Positions 9,277 through 17,416 of a stretch of DNA of 64,000 bases are shown here, in pieces. Position 1 is the first letter of the stretch. Each line of letters begins with the position of its first letter. Both the position numbers and the translations under genes were made by a program. The notes beneath the pieces were generated by a model, which was not told the origin of the DNA, did no database searches, and worked only from the letters and a program-made list of their open reading frames with translations. Origin of the DNA: Desulfatitalea tepidiphila (GTDB lineage Bacteria; Desulfobacterota; Desulfobacteria; Desulfobacterales; Desulfosarcinaceae); NCBI RefSeq assembly GCF_001293685.1, contig NZ_BCAG01000006.1, positions 310,001 through 374,000 on the forward strand, given 5' to 3'.

Positions 9277-11073
9277 TCAACGCTCCGACACGGCGGGCAA
9301 AACAATCGTGAAGGTGCTGCCCTTTCCCTGCACGCTTTCCACCGTGACCTGACCGCTGTGAGCCTGGACGATATGCTTGACAATGGCCAGGCCGAGGCCG
9401 GTACCGCCCATCCGGCGGCTGCGGGCCTTGTCCACCCGGTAAAAGCGCTCGAACAACCGGGACAGGTGCTTTTTGGCGATCCCGATGCCTTCGTCCTTAA
9501 CCTGGATGTGCAACCGGCCGTCCATCGCGCGGGCGGAGAGCTCGATGCGACTGTGGGGCGGGTTATATTTCACGGCGTTGTCCAGCAGGTTGACGATCGC
9601 CTGCTCCATCAGATCGGCATCGAGGCGTGCCTTCAGCGTGTCCTCGCACACCATGTCGATGGTCATGGCTTTTTCATCGGCACCGGGTTGACATAACTGC
9701 ACGGCAGCCTGCAGGATCGGCTGGACCGGAACACTTTCCAGGCGCACGTAGGGCTTTTCGGCGTCCTGCTCGATACGGGCCAGTTGCATCAAATCGTCTA
9801 CGATGGCGGTGAGCCGTTTGACATGCCGCTCGATGATCGCCAAAAACCTTTTGACCTCTTCCGGATCGGCAACAGATCCCTGGCACAAGGTTTCCACAAA
9901 CCCTTGAATGGCGGTCAGCGGCGTTTTGATCTCATGGCTGACGTTGGCGGCAAAATCGCTGCGCATGGTTTCCAGCCGTCGGAACTGCGTCACATCATTC
10001 ATGACCAACAGCGCGCCCACGCGACGCCCCTGGTCATCGAAGAGCGGTGTGCAATGGGCGTTCAGGATCTGTTCGCCCGCTTGATACAAAACGATGTCTC
10101 CCTGCCCCACATCCCCATAGTCCAGGGTGGCCCGAACCATGTGATGCAACTCGCGGTTGCGCATCACCTCCTGGATGCTGCGTCCTTGCAGGGACTCGGC
10201 GCTGCCTTTCAACAGACGCAGGGCGGCGGCATTGTAATGGGTGATGCGTTCCTCGGCATCCAGGGCCACGACCCCTTCCACCATGCTGGAGAGCACTGCC
10301 TCGCTTTCGTTGCGCTGTTGCACGATAGCCTGAATACGCCGTTCGAGTTCCTGGGCCATCTGATTCAAGGCCTGGGCCAACCCGGCCAACTCGGCGGTTT
10401 GGGGCAGCACCAGCCGGTGGGATAGCTCACCCTGGGCGAAACGGGCCGCACTCTGGCGCATGATTTCGATGGGGCGGCTGATGCGTCGCGAGATGACCAG
10501 GCAAACCAACGATGCCAGCACGGCGACGACGATGCCCCCCATGGCCAACCGCAGCCGAAAGGCATCCAACTGCCGGTCGATGGCCGTCAAGGCGAGGGAG
10601 ACACGCACGACGCCCTGGATAGCCTCTGCCTTGCCCGCTTCCGGCTTCAGCGGATAGGCCAGGTACATCATCTGCTGGCCCAGGGTATCGCTGTAGCGCA
10701 GGGAAGTCCCGATGTGGCCCGCCAAGGCCTGTTCGATTTCGGGACGATCCCCATGATTCTCCATCCTAAGCGGATCGGTCTCCGAATCGCCGACCACCTG
10801 GCCGTCGCGCAATATGACCGTCAATCGCGTGGGAATGTCGAGTACGGCCTGCTTGCATGTGCGATCCAGTGCCGGCTGATCGAGTGGTGCCATCAAAGGC
10901 AACAATTGATAGGTCAGAAAACGGGCCTGGTGCAGCAGGTCCTGGCGAACCTGGGACATGTATAACGATCGCATGGCATATGAGGCGTACCAACCGGTGG
11001 CCAGCAGGGCGATCAGAATCAGGACCAGATAAGAGGGGTACAGCTGCCAGACCAGGCGCCTGCGTTTGATCAT
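9277..11073 (-). CDS. PhoR-type sensor histidine kinase
   Basis: A 598-residue inner-membrane kinase. Order: TM1 (about 12-32), a periplasmic sensor of about 130 residues, TM2 (about 172-195), HAMP, PAS (about 265-365), HisKA with the phospho-accepting His380 in NVSHEIKTPLT, and HATPase with N, G1 and G2 boxes (NLLDNAVKY, KDEGIGI, GGTGLGLAIVKHI). AAGGAGG precedes the ATG. It is the second gene of a pair with the PhoB-like regulator 84 bases upstream, so that is its likely partner. The PhoR-like layout suggests phosphate sensing, but no pho genes adjoin, so the signal remains open. Confidence 0.92.
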   Translation of the reverse strand: MIKRRRLVWQLYPSYLVLILIALLATGWYASYAMRSLYMSQVRQDLLHQARFLTYQLLPLMAPLDQPALDRTCKQAVLDIPTRLTVILRDGQVVGDSETDPLRMENHGDRPEIEQALAGHIGTSLRYSDTLGQQMMYLAYPLKPEAGKAEAIQGVVRVSLALTAIDRQLDAFRLRLAMGGIVVAVLASLVCLVISRRISRPIEIMRQSAARFAQGELSHRLVLPQTAELAGLAQALNQMAQELERRIQAIVQQRNESEAVLSSMVEGVVALDAEERITHYNAAALRLLKGSAESLQGRSIQEVMRNRELHHMVRATLDYGDVGQGDIVLYQAGEQILNAHCTPLFDDQGRRVGALLVMNDVTQFRRLETMRSDFAANVSHEIKTPLTAIQGFVETLCQGSVADPEEVKRFLAIIERHVKRLTAIVDDLMQLARIEQDAEKPYVRLESVPVQPILQAAVQLCQPGADEKAMTIDMVCEDTLKARLDADLMEQAIVNLLDNAVKYNPPHSRIELSARAMDGRLHIQVKDEGIGIAKKHLSRLFERFYRVDKARSRRMGGTGLGLAIVKHIVQAHSGQVTVESVQGKGSTFTIVLPAVSER

Positions 11074-11157
11074 ACTCGATGCCCCCTCCTTTTCGGGTGC
11101 ATGGAGCTCGTTGAGTTTCTTGAGTTTTAGGTTTTTCGGATTGGCGTGGGAAACATG

Positions 11158-11853
11158 CTATGCGGCGCGTTCAGTGAACCGATACCCCACCCCCCGGACG
11201 GTTTCGATCAAATGTCCCTTGTCGCCCAGCTTCTTTCGCAACCCGACAATCTGCACGTCCACGCTTCGATCGGTGACCGGGTAGTCGTCACCGCGGACCG
11301 CATCCACGATCTGCGACCGGGTAAAGACCCAACCCGGTCGACCGGCAAGAAAGGCCAGCACCTGAAACTCGGTGTAGGTCAAATCGACCGTCTGGTCACC
11401 GATGGACAAACTGCGTCGGCCGCGATCGATGTGCAGCCCATGGATGTGGATGATTTCGTCGTCGGGCGCCACCGGTGCGGCGCGACGCCTGAAAACCGCG
11501 CGCACCCGGGCGATCAGCACACGCGGGCTGAAGGGTTTGGTCACATAATCGTCGGCCCCCAACTCGAGCCCGGTGACGATATCCACCTCTTCGCCCTTTG
11601 CGCTTAGCATGACCACAGGAATCTGGCGGGTCTGCGAGTCGTTTTTCAACTTGCGGGTCAACTCCAGGCCATCGATGCCCGGCAGCATCAGATCGATGAC
11701 CAACAGATCCACGTGATGGGACTTGATCTGACGCCAGGCCTCCTCGCCGGTTTCGGCACACAACACCTCATACCCCTCACGGCTGAGATGAAACCGCACC
11801 AGTTCGAGAATATCCTCTTCGTCGTCCACGACCAGGATGGTTTCCTTGCCCAT
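11158..11853 (-). CDS. PhoB-type response regulator (REC-winged helix)
   Basis: A 231-residue OmpR/PhoB-family transcription factor. The start at 11853 (MGKETILVVDDEED) gives the usual family length; the longer frame to 12006 runs through a palindromic repeat element and is rejected. The receiver domain has the acidic pair DDEED, the phospho-acceptor Asp in LLVIDLMLPGIDG and the Lys in TKPFSP. The DNA-binding wing ends with SVDVQIVGLRKKLGD and RGVGYRF, as in PhoB. It is followed by its kinase and the two likely form one operon. Confidence 0.92.
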   Translation of the reverse strand: MGKETILVVDDEEDILELVRFHLSREGYEVLCAETGEEAWRQIKSHHVDLLVIDLMLPGIDGLELTRKLKNDSQTRQIPVVMLSAKGEEVDIVTGLELGADDYVTKPFSPRVLIARVRAVFRRRAAPVAPDDEIIHIHGLHIDRGRRSLSIGDQTVDLTYTEFQVLAFLAGRPGWVFTRSQIVDAVRGDDYPVTDRSVDVQIVGLRKKLGDKGHLIETVRGVGYRFTERAA

Positions 11854-11875
11854 ATCCAAACCCTTCGTAGGTTTT

Positions 11876-12000
11876 GACGACACCGTAAAAAGTCCAATAT
11901 CTGCGTTGCGCTCATCCCGTTGTCCTTGCGGCGTACGACAAGTACGCCTCAGGACACGGAATTTCGCGCGCCTTGATCTTGAACCTTTTACGGCGCCGTC
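11876..12000. repeat. MITE-like imperfect palindromic element, 125 bases
   Basis: The element has imperfect terminal inverted repeats: GACGACACCGTAAAA at 11876-11890 pairs with TTTTACGGCGCCGTC at 11986-12000, with 13 of 15 positions matching. The halves are loosely symmetric throughout. A central stem-loop has GGCGTAC (11930-11936), loop GACAA and GTACGCC (11942-11948), enclosed by TGTCC/GGACA. No coding sequence and no clear target duplication is seen. It sits 23 bases upstream of the response-regulator start, where it could affect promoter or mRNA structure. No second copy was noticed in this window. Confidence 0.7.
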
Positions 12001-12156
12001 TGGCAACGAGTTCTTACGAATCCATCAGGTTTTTATCCGACCCTTTTATCCGGCTCGGGTCCCCAGACTCGGAGACGCCATCCATGCGTGGCGGTCGAAT
12101 TGACGTTTTTAACCTGTAAATGGTTAGCGTCGTGTTAGGGTCGCGTTAGGATAGGG

Positions 12157-12420
12157 TTATTTGCACGTAAATGGATAAAAATGATGCAGGCAGTAACCAC
12201 CGGGGTCGCTGTACAGGACCTCTGTCTCGGCCATGCACCGGCCGATGGTTTCTCGGGACTCGGCTTCGTAATCGGGCCGCTGTTCCTCGGCTTTTTTGCA
12301 GGCCATGCAAATCGGTTCGTGGTCGTAAACGGACAGGATGCGCTTGTCGTCCTTTCCAAGGGCCGCGCCGCAGCGATGGCACGCCAACGCACAGGATAGT
12401 CTCTCTTCCCATTTGTCCAT
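12157..12420 (-). CDS. Small Cys-rich protein, two CxxC pairs
   Basis: An 87-residue protein starting MDKWEERLSCALACHRCG. The start at 12420 is chosen because AAAGGA sits 9 bases upstream; the frame continues to 12450 without a better site. Two CxxC pairs, CHRCG (about 14-18) and CMACKK (about 38-43), are spaced like a zinc ribbon. Later Cys/His residues (GRCMAE, GYCLHHFYPFTC) could bind more metal. I know no family name. It is divergent from mntP. Confidence 0.65.
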   Translation of the reverse strand: MDKWEERLSCALACHRCGAALGKDDKRILSVYDHEPICMACKKAEEQRPDYEAESRETIGRCMAETEVLYSDPGGYCLHHFYPFTCK

Positions 12421-12510
12421 TGAATCCATCCTTTGATAAGAGTATGTCATACGTTCGTTTTTGCCGATTCGGGAAAATAATCATCATTGCGGATCGGCAA
12501 AGTTCAACTC

Positions 12511-13110
12511 ATGGGGAAAGCCGCCGTGACCCTCTTTAACATCACCGCGATCGCCATCGCCCTGGCCATGGATGCCTTTGCCGTGGCCATCGCCGCCGGC
12601 ATAAAACTGGGGAGGGTCGACCTGCGCCAGAATTTCAGACTGGCATGGCATTTCGGATTCTTTCAGGCGGCCATGCCCGTTATCGGCTGGACGGCCGGCC
12701 TGACCATCCGCCAGCATATCGAACGCTACGACCATTGGGTCGCCTTTGCCCTGCTGATCTTCGTCTCCCAGGGCATGCTGCGGGAAGCCTTCAGCGACTG
12801 CGACGATTCCCAATCCCCCAAAGACCCCACGCGAGGCGCGACCATGGTGATGCTCTCTTTGGCCACCAGCCTGGATGCCCTGGCCGTCGGCCTGAGTCTT
12901 TCCATGATCAACGTCTCCATATGGATGCCGTCGTTGATCATCGGCATGGTGGCCGCGGCATTCACCACCATGGGGATGCACCTGGGCAAACGTGTGGCCA
13001 AAGCCGCGCTGATCCGGCGCTATGCCGATGCCATCGGCGCGCTGGTCCTGCTGGCCATCGGCCTCAACATCCTGCGGGAACATGGGGTGTTTCAGGCCAT
13101 TGGCGGATAA
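12511..13110 (+). CDS. mntP: Manganese efflux pump MntP
   Basis: A 199-residue inner-membrane exporter of Mn2+. Six hydrophobic segments are arranged as two related halves, each with the family Asp signature: MDAFAVAIAAG near residue 17 and SLDALAVGLSLS near residue 125. The start at 12511 (ATG) is preferred over the TTG at 12489 because it matches the family length. No manganese riboswitch of the yybP-ykoY type is apparent in the short 90-base gap to the divergent gene. Confidence 0.9.
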   Translation: MGKAAVTLFNITAIAIALAMDAFAVAIAAGIKLGRVDLRQNFRLAWHFGFFQAAMPVIGWTAGLTIRQHIERYDHWVAFALLIFVSQGMLREAFSDCDDSQSPKDPTRGATMVMLSLATSLDALAVGLSLSMINVSIWMPSLIIGMVAAAFTTMGMHLGKRVAKAALIRRYADAIGALVLLAIGLNILREHGVFQAIGG

Positions 13111-13119
13111 CGGCGCATG

Positions 13120-13563
13120 TCAGGGTCGCAAGAATTTCCATCCCATGGGCGGCTGGGCCTCACGCCGGGCCCCGGTGTCCAGGAGTTCAAAAAGGATCAC
13201 CTCCATGATATGCCATACCCTGACCCCCTCGCGGATGCATCCGGTCACGGTTTTGCCCTCCCGGCCGCAAGCCATGTGCATGTGCAGCAGCGGAGTTCCG
13301 TTCTCGTCCGGGAAAAGGGTGCCGGTACCGGCCACCTCGTGAACCTCGTCCAGTCGATGCATCATGGGAATGATGACGTCGGCCCGCCCCTCTTCCGGCC
13401 CCACCACCAATCGGCTCCCGGTATCCGCGCCACCAACGATGATGAGGGCGGCGGCCCGGACCTGCTGCTCCCGGGCAAAGCGTTCGATGGTCTCGTGCAC
13501 GACGTCGCCATCTTCCAGGCGAATCACGAAGATCCGCCCCTGTCTGGCTTGAGAAAATTTCAT
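13120..13563 (-). CDS. PPC/DUF296-domain protein
   Basis: A 147-residue protein consisting of one PPC domain (plants and prokaryotes conserved, DUF296). This fold trimerises and is attached to AT-hook DNA-binding segments in plants. The core pattern LHMHMACGREGKTVTGCIREG (residues about 91-111) contains the conserved His residues and Gly-rich turn that can bind metal in bacterial members. The earlier ALIIVGGADTGSRL also fits. It converges on mntP with 9 bases between stops. The bacterial function is not established. Confidence 0.85.
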   Translation of the reverse strand: MKFSQARQGRIFVIRLEDGDVVHETIERFAREQQVRAAALIIVGGADTGSRLVVGPEEGRADVIIPMMHRLDEVHEVAGTGTLFPDENGTPLLHMHMACGREGKTVTGCIREGVRVWHIMEVILFELLDTGARREAQPPMGWKFLRP

Positions 13564-13635
13564 GATAACATTCCTATCGAATGGGACCCATCACTCGATC
13601 ATGGTCGCCGGCATCGACCGCAGCCGCGAATGACC

Positions 13636-14355
13636 TCAGGGAAGTTGCGGGCCGTCCGTGGGTGGCGGCGGCGCCTGGGCTGGTTCGGCAATCACATCCA
13701 TAAAGGCGCGAAAAAGAACCACGTGGACAAATAGCGCGATCAAGGATGACACCGTATTGACCACGATGCGAAGAAACTCATTGCCGGTCAGGGTCTGGAC
13801 TATAGAATCCGCCCCCAGCCCCAAGATGAAAATCGGTACATAGGTGACAAACAGCAGAACAAAAACGAGACCGATATGATTGCGGGTGTCTGCAAAACTT
13901 TTTTGTATGGCCACCTTAGGCGACACACCGAACAAGACCAGGTGGAATTCGGCGAACGCCAACCGCACGGCCAACCATATTCCCGGCAGGATCAGCATGC
14001 TGATTCCCAGTCCAATGATAAACACCGAGACCGTTTTAAGGATGAGCAACGGGAACCATTGCTGCAGTGCCGCGACGATCAACGCACCGTTACCGGGTTG
14101 CTCTTTACGGGCCCGCGCAGCCATCAATTGAATCAGTGCCGCAGTATAAAGGGGATAGATAAGCAAATTGAGCGCCAATGGTGAAAAAATGGCGAGCGGC
14201 GTCTCCCGGAAGTTCTTTGCCAAGATGAAATCAAAAAACGAAGCGGCAAACAAAAATGGCAGACACACGGCTATTATGGTTTTGATATGGCTGGTGAAAA
14301 ACAGATAGGCGTCTGTCAGGATCGTCTGTATTTGGGCAGCCCGCGCATTTTGCAT
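13636..14355 (-). CDS. YciC/UPF0259-like membrane protein
   Basis: A 239-residue membrane protein with about six hydrophobic segments, including a long GIGLGISMLILPGIWLAVRL-type stretch typical of UPF0259/YciC and glycerophosphodiester-phosphodiesterase membrane domains. The start at 14355 (MQNARAAQ) has GGGGAA 6-10 bases upstream; the longer frame from 14502 has no such site and would overlap the trp-locus promoter. It ends in a Pro-rich tail (APPPPTDGPQ). Function is unknown; assignment to the family is moderate. Confidence 0.7.
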   Translation of the reverse strand: MQNARAAQIQTILTDAYLFFTSHIKTIIAVCLPFLFAASFFDFILAKNFRETPLAIFSPLALNLLIYPLYTAALIQLMAARARKEQPGNGALIVAALQQWFPLLILKTVSVFIIGLGISMLILPGIWLAVRLAFAEFHLVLFGVSPKVAIQKSFADTRNHIGLVFVLLFVTYVPIFILGLGADSIVQTLTGNEFLRIVVNTVSSLIALFVHVVLFRAFMDVIAEPAQAPPPPTDGPQLP

Positions 14356-14455
14356 TCTTTTTCCCCGATCGAATTGTATGAAGAAAGCCAAATGCTTATC
14401 ACGAGCCCGCCTGACATGCCAAGGCAAAAGCGGTGGTCGAGATAGGGTATCCCTA

Positions 14456-14493
14456 AAATTTGTATTGACAACTTTACAAATTTCCAGCATATC
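14456..14493 (+). promoter_or_regulatory. GntR autoregulatory promoter and operator
   Basis: A perfect 9-base inverted repeat, AAATTTGTA at 14456-14464 and TACAAATTT at 14475-14483, flanks a consensus -35 box TTGACA (14465-14470). A weak -10 box, CATATC, follows at 14488-14493 after 17 bases. An operator overlapping the -35 box is a typical arrangement for a repressor. The GntR gene starts 30-40 bases downstream, so autoregulation of the gntR-trpB-trpA unit is a natural inference. Confidence 0.7.
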
Positions 14494-14525
14494 CTCTGCC
14501 ATACGATTTCAAGGAAATGGACACC

Positions 14526-15257
14526 ATGCTCAACCCCAACGCCCCCATTCCGCTCTACCGGCAATTGGCCGACCAGATTGCCGATGGCATCCGCAACGGG
14601 ACCTATCGTCCCGGCAGTTGCATTCCATCCGAGCCCAAGCTGGTGGCCGAGCACGGCCTCGGTCGGCCCACGGTCAGACAGGCCATCGATCTGCTGGTCC
14701 GCAGGGGGTTGTTGACCCGCAAACGGGGCTCCGGCACCTATGTGTGCGACCCCCAACAAGAGGTGGACCTCTTTTCCCTGGACGGGACCAGTGCATCGTT
14801 TGCAAAAACCGGCGTCTCCGTCGACACCCGTATACTATCCCCCGCCACCCTGGAGCGGATATCGAGCCAAGGCGACAACCCGTTCAGCGACCAACAGGCC
14901 TACACCCTCTACCGTCTGACCCGCGTCGCCGGTGCGCCGGTGCTGGTGGAGGACATCTACCTGCATGCCACGCTCTTTGCCGGCATCGATCAAATGGACC
15001 TGGGCGGAAAGTCGCTGTCCGCCATCGCAGAGAAAACGTACTACCTTCGCCCGACCGGCGGAAAACAGAGTTTTTCTGTCAGCTACCCCGACGATCACAT
15101 CGCCGGCTACCTGGGGGTATCCGCCAAAACACCCCTCCTGATGGTCAAGCGCTGGCTCCATTTCCCGCAAACCGCAAACGGCGTCTATGCCATACTTTGG
15201 TGTCGAACGGATCAATTCGTCTTTTCACAGACCATTGGAGGGACCGGATATGCATAA
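14526..15257 (+). CDS. GntR family regulator, HutC subfamily
   Basis: A 243-residue transcription factor. The N-terminal winged helix reads PLYRQLADQIADGIRNGTY, then a recognition region ending GRPTVRQAIDLLVRRGLLTR and the wing RGSGTYV. The C-terminal half is a UTRA-type effector-binding domain (YRLTRVAGAPVLVEDIYL). The start at 14526 is chosen for its 10-base distance from AAGGA; ATG at 14517 is too close to that site. Its stop overlaps the trpB start by 8 bases, so translation is coupled and trpBA is very likely its target. The effector is unknown. Confidence 0.9.
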   Translation: MLNPNAPIPLYRQLADQIADGIRNGTYRPGSCIPSEPKLVAEHGLGRPTVRQAIDLLVRRGLLTRKRGSGTYVCDPQQEVDLFSLDGTSASFAKTGVSVDTRILSPATLERISSQGDNPFSDQQAYTLYRLTRVAGAPVLVEDIYLHATLFAGIDQMDLGGKSLSAIAEKTYYLRPTGGKQSFSVSYPDDHIAGYLGVSAKTPLLMVKRWLHFPQTANGVYAILWCRTDQFVFSQTIGGTGYA

Positions 15258-16485
15258 ACGAGGATATTACGATGAATTCGGAGGGGCCTTCTTGCCGGAA
15301 ATATTGGCGGCCACCTTTGACGAATTGGAGGCGGCCTTCGAGAAGGCCAAGTCCGATCCGGGCTTCTGGAGGTCCTACCAGGAGCTGATGGCCAACTATT
15401 CCGGACGCCCCACACCGCTGACCTTCGCCGAGCGTCTCACCCATCACTTCGGCGGAGCCCGCATCTACATCAAGCGTGAAGATCTCAACCATACCGGCGC
15501 CCACAAGGCCAACAACGTCATGGGCCAGGGCCTGCTGGTGAAACGCATGGGCAAAACCCGGGTCATCGCCGAAACCGGGGCCGGGCAGCATGGCGTGGCC
15601 ACCGCCACCATGGCGGCCCGCTTCGGCTTCGACTGCACCATCTACATGGGAGAGGTGGATGTCCTGCGCCAGCGTCCCAATGTCTTCTGGATGGAACGCC
15701 TGGGAGCCACGGTGGTGGCAGTCACCAACGGCACGCGGATCTTGAAGGATGCCATCAACGAAGCCTTCCGGGATTGGGTGAGCAACATGGACACCACCCA
15801 CTATGTTCTCGGCACGGCCTGCGGGCCGCATCCCTTTCCGGAAATGGTCACCTATTTTCAATCGATCCTGGGCAAGGAGGCCCGCCGGCAGATTCTGGAG
15901 GCGGAAAACCGCCTGCCCGACAAGGTCTTCGCCTGCGTGGGCGGCGGATCCAACGCCATGGGGCTTTTCTCCGGCTTCCTGGACGACCCGGTGGAACTGG
16001 TCGGCGTCGAGGCCGGCGGCAAGGGGCTGGACAGCGGCCTGCATGCCTCGCGGCTCAAGGCGCCCGATGCCAGTATCGGCGTGGCCCAGGGATACAAAAC
16101 CTATTTCCTGCAAAACAGCGAAGGCCAGATGCGCGAGACCCACAGCATCGCCGCCGGCTTGGATTATATCGGCGTGTCGCCCATCCTCTCCCATTTCAAA
16201 AAAACCGGCCGGGCACGCTTCGAAGCGGCCACCGACGACGAGGTGGTGGCGGCCCTCGACCTGACCATGCGCAAGGAGGGACTTATTCCGGCCCTGGAGT
16301 CGGCCCACGCCTTCGCCCAAGCCTTCAAGGAGGCCCCTTGCATGCGACCGAAGCAGATCATCATCATCAACCAGTCGGGCCGCGGCGATAAAGACATCTT
16401 CACGATCGCCGATGCCTTCGACGATCCCAAGTGGCAGGCCTTCATATGTGAAAAGGCAAACGGCTATAAAAAAACCGGAAAGTAG
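15250..16485 (+). CDS. trpB: Tryptophan synthase beta chain
   Basis: This PLP enzyme joins indole and serine to form tryptophan. The 411 residues follow the TrpB1 type: N-terminal GYYDEFGGAFLPE, the PLP lysine Lys86 in HTGAHKANN, the catalytic Glu108 in AETGAGQHG, and the phosphate cradle CVGGGSNAMG. Some positions differ from the usual TrpB, for example HKANN for HKINN and a C-terminal extension rich in Lys. The start at 15250 lies inside the gntR stop region, giving translational coupling. A stand-alone GntR-trpBA unit with no other trp genes suggests either a salvage role or a duplicate pair. Confidence 0.93.
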   Translation: MHKRGYYDEFGGAFLPEILAATFDELEAAFEKAKSDPGFWRSYQELMANYSGRPTPLTFAERLTHHFGGARIYIKREDLNHTGAHKANNVMGQGLLVKRMGKTRVIAETGAGQHGVATATMAARFGFDCTIYMGEVDVLRQRPNVFWMERLGATVVAVTNGTRILKDAINEAFRDWVSNMDTTHYVLGTACGPHPFPEMVTYFQSILGKEARRQILEAENRLPDKVFACVGGGSNAMGLFSGFLDDPVELVGVEAGGKGLDSGLHASRLKAPDASIGVAQGYKTYFLQNSEGQMRETHSIAAGLDYIGVSPILSHFKKTGRARFEAATDDEVVAALDLTMRKEGLIPALESAHAFAQAFKEAPCMRPKQIIIINQSGRGDKDIFTIADAFDDPKWQAFICEKANGYKKTGK

Positions 16486-16556
16486 GAAAGGTTTTCCACT
16501 TTCCAACCCATTCAACCTGGCGCCCGGCCACAAACAGGCCATTTGGCCGTTTGTGG
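16477..16556 (+). promoter_or_regulatory. Two intercistronic hairpins between trpB and trpA
   Basis: The 98-base trpB-trpA gap holds two stem-loops. The first (16477-16504) overlaps the trpB stop codon and pairs GGAAAGT-A-GGAAA with TTTCC-ACTTTCC. The second (16528-16556) pairs CCACAAAC-A-GGCC with GGCC-GTTTGTGG around an ATTT loop. Neither is followed by a T tract. They could tune trpA expression or mRNA stability; trpB and trpA normally overlap, so this spacing is unusual. Confidence 0.5.
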
Positions 16557-16583
16557 ATGAGCACAACCTGAAGGAATTCGAAG

Positions 16584-17345
16584 ATGCTCGAAGCTTATAT
16601 TCGCGGCCGACTGCGGCAAAAACAGATTTTATTGATGACCCACATCGTCATCGGCTACCCCTCCCTGGAAGCATCTCTCGACATCGTCCGCGCCATGGTG
16701 GCGGCCGGTGTGGACCTCATGGAGCTGCAGATTCCCTTTTCAGAGCCCATCGCCGATGGTCCGGTAATACTTAGGGCCAATCAGGCGTCTCTGGCCAACG
16801 GCATCACGGTGAGCGACTGCATGGATTTCGCCCGACGCGCCGCCGCCGAGTGCGACATCCCGTTCCTGTTGATGACCTATTATAATATCCTGTTCAAATA
16901 CGGCGTAGACCGTTTTGCCGACCACATGGCCGCCGACGGGCTGCGCGGTGCCATCGTGCCGGATCTGCCTCATGAAGAGGGTCACACCTATCTGTCGGCC
17001 ATGAACCGAAACGATCTCGCCCCCATCTTTATCTTCGCGCCTACCACCAGCGAAACCCGCATGCGTGAGATCGCCAGACACGCCGCAGGTTTTGTCTATT
17101 GCGTGGCGCGCAAGGGGGTCACCGGCCTGCAAACCGACTTTTCAGACACGCTGCAAAGCTATCTGGCGCGCTGCAGAGCGGTGACCGGACTGCCTCTGGC
17201 CCTGGGATTCGGCGTCAAGGATCGGGCGGATATCGAGTTTCTCACCGGTAAGGTCGACATCGCGGTCATCGGTACCCAGACGATCCGGATAGTCGAAGAG
17301 AGAGGGGTGGATGCCGTAGGAGAGTTCATTTCCAGTCTGAGATGA
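16584..17345 (+). CDS. trpA: Tryptophan synthase alpha chain
   Basis: This TIM-barrel subunit cleaves indole-glycerol phosphate to indole. At 253 residues it is slightly short for the family (about 265). The catalytic Glu47 (DLMELQIPFSEP) and Asp58 (ADGP) are present, as are the barrel motifs YCVARKGVTG and LGFGV. The phosphate-binding GSA motif near the C-terminus reads IGTQTI, a divergent form. It should pair with the upstream TrpB. The divergence raises the possibility of altered substrate handling, but the key acids are intact. Confidence 0.9.
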   Translation: MLEAYIRGRLRQKQILLMTHIVIGYPSLEASLDIVRAMVAAGVDLMELQIPFSEPIADGPVILRANQASLANGITVSDCMDFARRAAAECDIPFLLMTYYNILFKYGVDRFADHMAADGLRGAIVPDLPHEEGHTYLSAMNRNDLAPIFIFAPTTSETRMREIARHAAGFVYCVARKGVTGLQTDFSDTLQSYLARCRAVTGLPLALGFGVKDRADIEFLTGKVDIAVIGTQTIRIVEERGVDAVGEFISSLR

Positions 17346-17416
17346 TGTACCTTCGGGCTTGAGGTTCGGTGGATTGTTCTTTATTCGCATTCCCACTTGA
17401 GCTAAAGAGAACCTGT

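Noticed and set aside
11854-12006. N-terminal extension of the PhoB-like regulator
   Set aside because: It runs through a palindromic repeat; the internal ATG at 11853 gives the normal family length.
15145-16566. 473-residue frame antisense to trpB
   Set aside because: It overlaps a clear trpB on the other strand. Long antisense frames are expected in GC-rich coding DNA, and it has no ribosome site or domain.
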